Assembly (NCBI GenBank): GCA_900556865.1
Contig: USQS01000060.1
Span: forward strand, 1-5,539
Length of the DNA stretch: 5,539 bases
Source: an uncultured Clostridium sp.
GTDB lineage: Bacteria; Bacillota; Clostridia; TANB77; CAG-508
Reading direction: 5' to 3'
The notes under the pieces: model-generated
Told to the model about the DNA's origin: nothing
Databases searched by the model: none
Seen by the model: only the letters and a program-made list of their open reading frames with translations
In this document: positions 1-5,299 of the stretch, piece by piece
How positions within the stretch are numbered: the first letter of the stretch is position 1
How the letters are laid out: the number at the start of each line of letters is the position of its first letter
Program-made: the position numbers and the translations under genes

Positions 1-655
1 TAAAAAAGAAAAAGTAAGTAGAATTTTACTAGTATTTCTAGCACTTACTGTAATTTCTACAATTGCACCATATATTAATATGTTTACAATATCTAATTTA
101 AGCCAATATAATAATTTAAAAATATATAAACAAAAAACAGAGTATTCTACAGAAGAAAGAACAAAAATTTATGGAGCATATCGTTATTTGAGGTATTCTT
201 CTGTAGAAGGTAAAAAATATATAGATAAATATTTAACTGAAGAAGATGAAAAAGTAATTAATAAATTAAAAAATAGTAGTATTAAAGAATTAGAAAATTT
301 AAGAAATATATATTTAAATAAAAATATCAATAATATAGAAGTTGAAGGATATAAAAAAATATATATGATAGAATCATATGGTTACAATAGTAGTAAAGAA
401 AATAAAACAATTGATAAAGTTTTTAGTAATATAGAAATTAGTGACCAAGAAAATAATAATTTTGAAGTAAATATATTACCATTAATAAACAAATACATAA
501 GTAATGAATATGAAATAGATGAATATTTTAAAGAAAATAATGAATTAGAATTAGATAATAAAAAAATTGTATTAGAAAAAATTTCACTAGAATATGACGA
601 TACAACACAAGTAATTAACTATTATAATTTATCTGGATATTTGTTAGAAAAGTAA
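1..655 (+). CDS. C-terminal part of a membrane-anchored protein, possibly DUF4153-like (5' end outside window)
   Basis: The frame is open from base 2 to the TAA at 653-655 and runs off the left edge. The ATG at position 80 is not the start: the 26 codons before it are open, have no ATG, GTG or TTG, and encode a lysine-rich stretch (KKEKVSR) followed by about 15 hydrophobic residues (ILLVFLALTVISTIA). This is either a signal-anchor or the last transmembrane helix of a longer protein. The remaining ~190 residues are polar, rich in Asn, Lys, Glu and Tyr, and probably extracytoplasmic. Two stretches, INMFTISNLSQ just after the helix and YGAYRYLRY followed by EGKKYIDKYL, recall the C-terminal region of polytopic DUF4153-type proteins of Clostridia. 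That assignment is from memory and only moderately likely. No terminator is visible before the htpG promoter. Function unknown. Confidence 0.75.
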   Translation, partial: KKEKVSRILLVFLALTVISTIAPYINMFTISNLSQYNNLKIYKQKTEYSTEERTKIYGAYRYLRYSSVEGKKYIDKYLTEEDEKVINKLKNSSIKELENLRNIYLNKNINNIEVEGYKKIYMIESYGYNSSKENKTIDKVFSNIEISDQENNNFEVNILPLINKYISNEYEIDEYFKENNELELDNKKIVLEKISLEYDDTTQVINYYNLSGYLLEK

Positions 656-665
656 ATTGTAAAAA

Positions 666-692
666 TTAGCAGTCTTATATTGACATTGCTAA
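666..692 (+). promoter_or_regulatory. CIRCE-like HrcA operator upstream of htpG
   Basis: An inverted repeat has left arm TTAGCAGTC (666-674), a 9-nt spacer, and right arm CATTGCTAA (684-692). The CIRCE consensus is TTAGCACTC-N9-GAGTGCTAA. The 27-bp length and 9-nt spacer are exact, and 15 of 18 arm bases match (8 of 9 left, 7 of 9 right). The right arm covers part of the -35 hexamer, so a bound HrcA repressor would block RNA polymerase. The three mismatches are at the inner ends of the arms. No T-run follows on the + strand, so it is not a terminator of the upstream gene. Confidence 0.6.
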
Positions 693-708
693 AAAATAGA
701 TATATAAT
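680..708 (+). promoter_or_regulatory. Sigma-A promoter of htpG
   Basis: TTGACA (680-685), a 17-nt spacer, and TATAAT (703-708) match the vegetative sigma factor consensus at all twelve positions with ideal spacing. Transcription should begin near 714-716, giving a short leader of about 20 nt before the htpG start. Such a strong promoter overlapping a CIRCE-like repeat suggests high-level expression that is normally repressed. Confidence 0.85.
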
Positions 709-734
709 ACAAAACGAGAAAGGAAGTAATTTAT

Positions 735-2618
735 ATGGAAACAAAACAATTTAAGGCAGAGTCAAAAAAACTGCTAGATTTAATGATTAATTCAATTTAT
801 ACTAATAAGGAAATATTTTTAAGAGAGTTAATTTCTAATGCAAGTGACGCAATAGATAAAATTTATTATAAATCTCTAACAGATAGTTCTATTTTAGTAG
901 ATAAAGAAAAACTAGAAATTAATTTAAGTGTAGACAAAGAAAAAAGAACAATTACTATAGAAGATAATGGTATTGGAATGAACAAAGAAGAACTTGAAAG
1001 TAACCTAGGAACTATTGCTAAAAGTGGTTCACTTGCATTTAAAAATGAAAATGAGAAAAAAGAGGATATAGATATAATTGGCCAATTTGGCGTTGGTTTT
1101 TATTCAAGTTTTATGGTAGCTAAAAAAATAGAAGTAATAAGTAAATCATACAAAGAAGAACAAGCCTACAAATGGGAATCTGAAGGAGCTCAAGGGTACA
1201 GTATAGAAGAGGCAGACAAAAAAGATGTTGGAACAAAAATAATATTATATTTAAGAGATAATACAGAAGATGAAGATTATGATCAATTTTTAGAAGAATA
1301 TAAAATTAAAGAAATTGTTAAAACATATTCAGATTATATTCGTTACCCAATTAAAATGAAGGTAGTGCGTAAAGAATTAAAAGAAGGTTCAAAAGATGAA
1401 TATATTGAAAAAACAGAAGTTGAAACTTTAAATAGTATGGTTCCATTATGGAAAAAGCCAAAAAATGATATAAAAGAAGAAGAATATAATTCTTTTTATA
1501 TGAATAAATTTGGAGATTTTGAGCCAGCAATGAAAGTTATACATGCATCAATTGAAGGTGGAATAAATTATAGTATGCTTTTATATATCCCAAGTCATGC
1601 ACCATTTGATTTTTATACTAAAGAATATGAAAAAGGTCTTCAATTATATTCAAATGGTGTTCTAATAATGGACAAGTGTGCAGAGCTTCTTCCAGACTAT
1701 TTTTCTTTTGTAAAAGGACTAGTAGATAGTTCAGATTTAAGTTTAAATATTTCAAGAGAAATTTTACAACAAGATAGACAACTTCGAACTATTGAAAAAA
1801 GCATAGAAAAGAAGATAAAAAATGAGTTGGAATCAATGCTTAAAAACGATAGGGAAAAATATGAAGAATTTTTCAAAAACTTTGGTACACAATTAAAATT
1901 TGGATGTTATAATGATTTTGGCGTAAATAAAGATAAATTAAAAGATTTAATTATGTTTTACTCTTCAGAAACAAAAAAATTAACAACTTTGAAAGAGTAT
2001 ATAGAAAGAGCAAAACAAGAACAAGAAAGCATTTATTATGCGTCAGGAGAAACAATAGATAAAATTGACATGTTACCACAAGTTCAAGCTGTAAAAGAAA
2101 AAGGATATGAAATTTTGTATTTAACAGAAAATATAGATGAATTTGTTTTAAAAGTTTTAACTGAATATGATAAAAAGAAATTTGTAAATGTTTCTTCAAA
2201 TAGTGTAGATTTAGAAACTGAAGAAGAAAAAGAAGAATTAAAGAAAGTAAATGAAGAAAATAAAGAAATGTTTGAGCTAATGAAAGAGGCAATAAAAGAT
2301 GTTCAAGAAGTTAAATTTACACATAAATTAAAAAATCATCCAATTTGCTTAAGTTCACAAGGGGAAATCTCTGCAGAAATGGAAAAGGTATTAAATTCAA
2401 TGCCAATGAATAACCAAAATGTTAAAGCAAGAATGGTTTTAGAAATAAATGAAAATCATGAAATTGCAGAAAAAATTAAAAGTTTATATTTAAATGATAA
2501 AGAAGAACTTAAAAAATATAGTAAAGTATTATATAATACTGCAAGATTAATAGAAGGGCTTTCAATAGAAAATCCTACAGATTTTAGTAATTTAGTATGT
2601 GATTTAATTTCAAAATAG
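735..2618 (+). CDS. htpG: HtpG, Hsp90-family ATP-dependent chaperone
   Basis: Cytosolic homodimeric Hsp90 chaperone that uses ATP binding and hydrolysis to remodel client proteins during stress. At 627 residues it matches the usual bacterial length (about 625) and looks intact. The N-terminal GHKL ATPase domain (about 1-220) has ELISNASDAIDK at 31-42 (Glu31 the expected catalytic base, Asn35 for Mg), DNGIGM at 77-82 (Asp77 contacts adenine) and the lid glycine motif GQFGVGFYS at 116-124. The middle domain (about 230-500) has NISREILQQ at 338-346, with Arg341 the expected gamma-phosphate contact. The C-terminal dimerisation domain ends in NPTDFSNLVCDLI. As in other bacterial forms there is no charged linker and no MEEVD tail. 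The ATG is preceded by AAAGGAAG, 8 nt away. It has its own promoter with a CIRCE-like operator and is followed 39 nt later by rdgB, with no terminator between. Confidence 0.97.
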   Translation: METKQFKAESKKLLDLMINSIYTNKEIFLRELISNASDAIDKIYYKSLTDSSILVDKEKLEINLSVDKEKRTITIEDNGIGMNKEELESNLGTIAKSGSLAFKNENEKKEDIDIIGQFGVGFYSSFMVAKKIEVISKSYKEEQAYKWESEGAQGYSIEEADKKDVGTKIILYLRDNTEDEDYDQFLEEYKIKEIVKTYSDYIRYPIKMKVVRKELKEGSKDEYIEKTEVETLNSMVPLWKKPKNDIKEEEYNSFYMNKFGDFEPAMKVIHASIEGGINYSMLLYIPSHAPFDFYTKEYEKGLQLYSNGVLIMDKCAELLPDYFSFVKGLVDSSDLSLNISREILQQDRQLRTIEKSIEKKIKNELESMLKNDREKYEEFFKNFGTQLKFGCYNDFGVNKDKLKDLIMFYSSETKKLTTLKEYIERAKQEQESIYYASGETIDKIDMLPQVQAVKEKGYEILYLTENIDEFVLKVLTEYDKKKFVNVSSNSVDLETEEEKEELKKVNEENKEMFELMKEAIKDVQEVKFTHKLKNHPICLSSQGEISAEMEKVLNSMPMNNQNVKARMVLEINENHEIAEKIKSLYLNDKEELKKYSKVLYNTARLIEGLSIENPTDFSNLVCDLISK

Positions 2619-2657
2619 CAAAAGGTATTAGTAGCAATGCATTTAGAAAGGAATAAT

Positions 2658-3281
2658 ATGAAAATAATTTATGCAACAACAAATGAACAAAAGAAATTAC
2701 AAGTTGAACATTTTCTTAAGGCTGTAAATATAAAAAATATAGAAATGGTTACATTGAAAGATATTGGTTTTACAGAAGAGATTGAAGAAACTGGTTCAAC
2801 TTTTGAAGAAAATTCTATGATAAAAGCAAAAAAGGTAGAAGAATATGCTAGAAAAAATGATATAAAAGGAATAATTGTTGCAGATGATACAGGACTTTGT
2901 GTTGATGCATTAAATGGAGAACCAGGAATATATAGTGGTAGGTATGCAGGAGAAAATGGTCATAATGGAACACAAGAAGCTAATATAAAAAAGGTTTTAG
3001 AAAATTTAGATAAAACTAAAGATAAAGATAGAAAGGCAAAATTTGTATGTGTATTAACTGCAATTTTAGAAGATGGAAAAATTGAGCAAGTTAGAGGAGA
3101 ATGTAAAGGGTCTATTGCAAAGAAAATAGGACCAATGGGGAAACTTACATATGGACCTATTTTTATTCCAGAAGGTTTTAATAAGGTTATAAATGAAATG
3201 GAAGATAAAGAGCTTGGAATTACACATCGTGAGAAAGCATTTATGGAATTATTAAAAATATTAAAAGAAATTGATAAGTAA
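2658..3281 (+). CDS. rdgB: RdgB/HAM1-family noncanonical purine NTP pyrophosphatase (divergent)
   Basis: Predicted cytosolic enzyme hydrolysing ITP, dITP and XTP to monophosphate and pyrophosphate, keeping deaminated purines out of nucleic acids. The start chosen is the ATG at 2658 (207 residues): AAAGGA lies 5 nt before it, and the protein then opens with the family's N-terminal strand, MKIIYATTNEQKK (TxN..K phosphate site). An in-frame ATG at 2637 has a poorer ribosome site. Other motifs are TGSTFEEN at 45-52, ADDTGLCVDALNGEPGIYSGRYAG at 75-98 in two parts (ADDTGL, then GEPGIYSGRYAG; Asp76/Asp77 the expected metal and catalytic acids), and THR at 189-191. The base-recognition motif, normally FGYDPIF, reads LTYGPIF at 163-169, so the stacking Phe and base-contacting Asp are replaced. 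The Lys that normally lies four residues before the S/T-H-R motif is Glu185, with a Lys one position earlier. Substrate preference may differ. It is probably cotranscribed with htpG. Confidence 0.9.
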   Translation: MKIIYATTNEQKKLQVEHFLKAVNIKNIEMVTLKDIGFTEEIEETGSTFEENSMIKAKKVEEYARKNDIKGIIVADDTGLCVDALNGEPGIYSGRYAGENGHNGTQEANIKKVLENLDKTKDKDRKAKFVCVLTAILEDGKIEQVRGECKGSIAKKIGPMGKLTYGPIFIPEGFNKVINEMEDKELGITHREKAFMELLKILKEIDK

Positions 3282-3302
3282 ATTTTATATTGTTTTAAAT
3301 AT

Positions 3303-3337
3303 TAGGAAAGTTTAAAGTAATAACTTTCCTATTATTT
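3303..3337 (+). terminator. Probable intrinsic terminator after rdgB
   Basis: TAGGAAAGTT (3303-3312) pairs perfectly with AACTTTCCTA (3322-3331) across a 9-nt loop, 21 nt after the rdgB stop. The following tract (TTATTT) is short and broken by an A, so termination may be partial and some readthrough into the next gene is possible. Confidence 0.6.
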
Positions 3338-3372
3338 AAAAATGCATAAATAATAATTATGAGGTAAAAAAT

Positions 3373-3993
3373 ATGTACCAAACAATAGAAAAGCAAGAAA
3401 CTTTCGAGTTAACTGAAAAAAAGTCTAAATTTATTGCAAATTTAATTTATGTTAAAAGCAAACAAGAGGCAGAGCAAAAGATAAAAGAATATAAGAAAAA
3501 ATTTTACACAGCAAGACATAATTGCTTTGCATATAGGGTGTTAGAAGATAGTGGCATTTATGAAAGGTTTAGCGATGATGGAGAGCCGTCTGGAACGGCA
3601 GGCGCTCCAATGCTTAATATTTTACAAAAAAATAATTTATGTAATGTTATTGTTATAGTTACGAGGTATTTTGGGGGCATTTTGCTTGGAACAGGTGGTT
3701 TAGTTAGAGCGTATTCAGATTGTACTATAGGTGCTGTAAACGGTGCTAAAAAATTTAATTTACAGTTAGGAGAAGAAGTAGAAGTAGAGGTAGCATATGC
3801 TGATTTTAAGCAGTTTATGCATTATTGTAAAGTTAATGAAATACGCATTGCTAAAAGTGATTATAAAGAATTTGTAGTTTGTAAGTTAGAAATAAATGAA
3901 GAAAAAAAGAAAAAAATTTTGTATGATGTTGAATTTAAAAAAATAAATGTAAATAAAATAGATGTAATAGGTAAGACTTATATAATTGAATAA
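3373..3993 (+). CDS. yigZ: YigZ/YvyE family protein (IMPACT N-terminal domain plus DUF1949)
   Basis: Conserved cytosolic protein of the IMPACT (UPF0029) family. Its biochemical role in bacteria is not settled; eukaryotic IMPACT regulates the eIF2-alpha kinase GCN2. At 206 residues it has the normal bacterial length. The N-terminal domain carries the family signature in order: KKSKFIA at 16-22, ARHNCFAY at 47-54, SDDGEPSGTAGAPML at 67-81, and VTRYFGGILLGTGGLVRAYS at 96-115. Residues about 135-205 (VEVEVAYADFKQF onward) fit the ferredoxin-like DUF1949 domain. The start is supported by TGAGGT seven nt before the ATG. I could not identify a convincing promoter in the 35 nt between the upstream hairpin and this gene, so expression may come from readthrough or a weak promoter. 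It is not obviously linked in function to rdgB or spo0A. Confidence 0.93.
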   Translation: MYQTIEKQETFELTEKKSKFIANLIYVKSKQEAEQKIKEYKKKFYTARHNCFAYRVLEDSGIYERFSDDGEPSGTAGAPMLNILQKNNLCNVIVIVTRYFGGILLGTGGLVRAYSDCTIGAVNGAKKFNLQLGEEVEVEVAYADFKQFMHYCKVNEIRIAKSDYKEFVVCKLEINEEKKKKILYDVEFKKINVNKIDVIGKTYIIE

Positions 3994-4006
3994 AAAAATG
4001 TAAAAA

Positions 4007-4023
4007 TTGGAAAAATTTTCCAA
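4007..4023. promoter_or_regulatory. Perfect 17-bp palindrome upstream of the spo0A -35 box
   Basis: TTGGAAAA (4007-4014), one central A, and TTTTCCAA (4016-4023) form a perfect dyad that ends 7 nt before the -35 hexamer of spo0A and begins 13 nt after the yigZ stop. The near-absence of a loop and the following A-run argue against a + strand terminator. Its position suits an activator or repressor operator. Which protein might bind it is unknown. Confidence 0.5.
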
Positions 4024-4030
4024 AAAAGTA

Positions 4031-4059
4031 TTGCATATTTCTTCACTCTGTAATATAAT
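4031..4059 (+). promoter_or_regulatory. Sigma-A type promoter of spo0A
   Basis: TTGCAT (4031-4036), a 17-nt spacer, and TATAAT (4054-4059) resemble a vegetative promoter (4 of 6 and 6 of 6). The predicted transcription start is near 4065-4067. I looked for a sigma-H promoter and for TGNCGAA Spo0A boxes in 3994-4109 and found none that convince. Confidence 0.75.
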
Positions 4060-4062
4060 ACG

Positions 4063-4083
4063 AATTGTAAAATATTTACAATT
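4063..4083. promoter_or_regulatory. Perfect inverted repeat over the predicted spo0A transcription start
   Basis: AATTGTAAA (4063-4071), a 3-nt centre ATA, and TTTACAATT (4075-4083) form a perfect 21-bp dyad starting 3 nt after the -10 box. It would cover the transcription start and ends 12 nt before the AGGAGG ribosome site. It may be a repressor operator, or a hairpin at the extreme 5' end of the mRNA. The binding protein is not identified. Confidence 0.55.
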
Positions 4084-4109
4084 AAATTTATATTTAGGAG
4101 GATAAAGCT

Positions 4110-4925
4110 GTGAAAGAGAAAATAACAGTATTAATTGCAGATGACAATCAAGAATTTAGCAGAACACTTGCAACATATCTTACAAATCAAGAAGATATGG
4201 AAATTATTGGAATTGCAAAAGATGGTTTAGAAGCAGTAGAGCTAATAAAAGAAAAAGAACCAGATGTAGCAATATTAGATGTTATAATGCCTCATTTAGA
4301 TGGACTTGGAGTATTAGAAAAAGTAAATATAAGTAGTAATTTAAATAAAAAACCAATTTGTATTATGTTATCAGCTGTAGGTCAAGACAAAATAACTCAA
4401 AGAGCAATTACTTTAGGAGCAGAATATTATGTGGTTAAACCATTTGATATTGAGCTTCTTATTCAAAGAATTAGGGAAATTAAAAACTTTAGGCCAAGTA
4501 GACAATTAGAATTAGTGGCCAAAGATTCTGTTCGAAAACCATACATAAATGTTACGTCTACAAAAGCAGAAAACAATTTAGAAGCACTTGTTACAAATAT
4601 TATACATGGAGTTGGAGTCCCGGCACATATTAAAGGATACCAATATTTAAGAGAAGCTATTATGATGGTAGTAAATGATATTGAAGTAATTAATCAGATT
4701 ACAAAAACCTTATATCCAAAAATAGCAATAAAGTATGAAACAACACCATCACGTGTTGAACGTGCAATTCGTCATGCAATAGAAGTTGCCTGGGGAAGAG
4801 GGCAAGTGGATTTAATGGAGAATATTTTTGGGTATACAATTTCAGCTTCAAAAGGAAAGCCAACAAATTCAGAATTTATAGCAATGATAGCTGACAAGTT
4901 ACGTTTAGAATTAAAAAGTGCATAG
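4110..4925 (+). CDS. spo0A: Spo0A, sporulation master response regulator
   Basis: DNA-binding response regulator that, once phosphorylated, starts sporulation and represses or activates many transition-state genes by binding 0A boxes. At 271 residues it has the usual length. The receiver domain (about 1-125) has Asp11/Asp12 for Mg, Asp57 (ILDVIMP) as phosphate acceptor, Ser88 and Lys110 (VVKPFD). After a linker comes the Spo0A-type C-terminal effector domain (about 155-271). It has HGVGVPAHIKGYQYLREAI at 166-184, the recognition region PSRVERAIRHAIEVAW at 213-228, and GYTISASKGKPTNSEFIAMI at 241-260. The start codon is GTG, fixed by a perfect AGGAGG (4096-4101) 8 nt upstream. The gene is monocistronic, with its own promoter, two palindromes upstream and a strong terminator. 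The usual upstream partner spoIVB is absent; yigZ sits there instead. Confidence 0.98.
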   Translation: MKEKITVLIADDNQEFSRTLATYLTNQEDMEIIGIAKDGLEAVELIKEKEPDVAILDVIMPHLDGLGVLEKVNISSNLNKKPICIMLSAVGQDKITQRAITLGAEYYVVKPFDIELLIQRIREIKNFRPSRQLELVAKDSVRKPYINVTSTKAENNLEALVTNIIHGVGVPAHIKGYQYLREAIMMVVNDIEVINQITKTLYPKIAIKYETTPSRVERAIRHAIEVAWGRGQVDLMENIFGYTISASKGKPTNSEFIAMIADKLRLELKSA

Positions 4926-4966
4926 AAAAATCCTTACTACATTTAGATGTAGTGAGGATTTTTTTT
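4926..4966 (+). terminator. Strong intrinsic terminator of spo0A
   Basis: AAAAATCCTTACTACAT (4926-4942) pairs with ATGTAGTGAGGATTTTT (4947-4963), 17 bp with one G-U, around the tetraloop TTAG, with an eight-T run at 4959-4966. The stem begins directly after the spo0A stop codon. Read on the minus strand it also ends in a short T-run, so it could act weakly in both directions. Confidence 0.93.
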
Positions 4967-4996
4967 GAAATAATTCAAAAAATTTGTTTTGTTCGG

Positions 4997-5028
4997 TTGA
5001 ATAATATGTAAAAATGTTGTAATATAAT
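4997..5028 (+). promoter_or_regulatory. Probable promoter of the 38-codon ORF transcript
   Basis: A perfect TATAAT lies at 5023-5028. The best -35 match, TTGAAT (4997-5002), is 20 nt away, longer than ideal; the same -35 sits 17 nt from the poorer TAATAT at 5020-5025. The -10 region shares the 12-mer TGTAATATAATA exactly with the spo0A promoter (4049-4060 and 5018-5029). Transcription would start near 5033-5036, right at the first leader hairpin. Confidence 0.55.
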
Positions 5029-5032
5029 AGCA

Positions 5033-5083
5033 ACCTTTTCAAAGTCAGAAAGGTAAGTCTTTTACTAAAGGACGGAAAGGGGG
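5033..5083 (+). promoter_or_regulatory. Structured 5' leader able to mask the Shine-Dalgarno of the small ORF
   Basis: Two small hairpins can form: ACCTTT (5033-5038) with AAAGGT (5049-5054), and GTCTTTT (5057-5063) with AAAGGAC (5067-5073, one G-U, loop ACT). AAAGG occurs three times (5049-5053, 5067-5071, 5076-5080); the last is part of the Shine-Dalgarno AAAGGGGG (5076-5083). The 5' CCTTT (5034-5038) can pair with any of them, so alternative folds could hide or free the ribosome site. It does not match a riboswitch class that I recognise. Confidence 0.45.
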
Positions 5084-5086
5084 AAT

Positions 5087-5109
5087 AAACAAATGACAAA
5101 TTCCGAATT
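5087..5109 (+). repeat. Direct repeat a, copy 1, over the start codon of the 38-codon ORF
   Basis: This 23-bp segment begins 3 nt after the Shine-Dalgarno, spans the ATG at 5093-5095 and ends in codon 6. It is repeated in direct orientation 213 bp downstream at 5300-5322, with 20 of 23 bases identical. Exact blocks are AAACAAAT, ACA and TTCCGAATT. Differences are at 5095 (G; A in copy 2), 5099 and 5100. Confidence 0.85.
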
Positions 5110-5209
5110 GATTTTGCGATTAGTAGAAATGCTTTTACAAGAAAAAGAAGAAACTATGAAAGCAAAAGAACAGCAAGACAAGGCAAAAGACAAATGTAGA
5201 AATACATAG
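5093..5209 (+). CDS. Small protein of 38 residues, unrecognised, under likely antisense RNA control
   Basis: The ATG at 5093 lies 9 nt after AAAGGGGG (5076-5083), a strong ribosome site, and the ORF ends at TAG 5207-5209, 9 nt before a terminator stem. The product begins MTNSELILRLVEMLLQEKEE and continues with a Lys/Glu/Gln-rich tail ending in DKCRNT. Residues 4-20 look like an amphipathic helix, and the tail is charged and possibly a continuing helix. There is no transmembrane segment of normal length and no signal peptide, so it does not resemble Fst, TxpA or other hydrophobic type I toxins. I do not recognise a family. Translation is likely controlled by the leader and by a convergent minus-strand RNA complementary to the start-codon region. 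It could be a toxin, a regulatory peptide or a small structural partner; the sequence does not decide. Confidence 0.7.
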   Translation: MTNSELILRLVEMLLQEKEETMKAKEQQDKAKDKCRNT

Positions 5210-5218
5210 TGTCAGAGC

Positions 5219-5255
5219 AAACAGGGTAGTTTTTACGGGGCTACCTTGTTTTTTT
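5219..5255 (+). terminator. Intrinsic terminator of the 38-codon ORF transcript
   Basis: AAACAGGGTAG (5219-5229) pairs with CTACCTTGTTT (5241-5251), one G-U, around an 11-nt loop containing TTTACGG (5232-5238). T-run at 5249-5255. The loop 7-mer is exactly complementary to the loop of the facing minus-strand terminator and contains a YUNR (UUUA) motif of the U-turn type seen in antisense RNA loops. Confidence 0.9.
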
Positions 5256-5258
5256 GAC

Positions 5259-5297
5259 AAAAAAATAGTATGTGCATTGTTTACGGTTACACATACT
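5259..5297 (-). terminator. Intrinsic terminator of the minus-strand RNA
   Basis: Read on the minus strand, AGTATGTG (5297-5290) pairs perfectly with CACATACT (5274-5267), plus a possible closing U-G pair. The loop is 13-15 nt and contains CCGTAAA (5286-5280). An A and seven T residues follow (5266-5259). On the + strand no T-run follows this hairpin, so its orientation indicates transcription from the right. It abuts the + strand terminator, leaving only about 3 bp between the two predicted transcript ends. Confidence 0.85.
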
Positions 5298-5299
5298 CA

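Noticed and set aside
1951..2292. Minus-strand ORF of 113 codons inside htpG
   Set aside because: Leucine/phenylalanine-rich shadow of the Lys/Glu-rich htpG coding strand; no ribosome site or recognisable motif, and htpG is intact over it.
2637..2657. Earlier in-frame ATG for rdgB at 2637
   Set aside because: Weak ribosome site at 11 nt, and seven extra residues before the family's conserved N-terminal strand; the ATG at 2658 has AAAGGA 5 nt upstream.
4007..4030. CodY box near the first spo0A palindrome
   Set aside because: Best alignment to AATTTTCWGAAAATT has four mismatches, and the palindrome has the inverse order of arms.
4063..4083. Rex or GlnR/TnrA operator at the spo0A dyad
   Set aside because: Half-sites are similar, but the centre is one base short for Rex (TTGT...N4...ACAA form) and the TGTNA...TNACA spacing is 5 rather than 7.
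5031..5092. Known riboswitch (c-di-GMP-I or other) in the leader of the small ORF
   Set aside because: The conserved core sequences of the classes I could recall are missing, and the short leader is explained by simple hairpins.
4911..5099. Minus-strand ORF of 62 codons
   Set aside because: It runs through the spo0A terminator and the + strand promoter and leader of the small ORF, with no plausible Shine-Dalgarno; the regulatory elements explain the sequence better.
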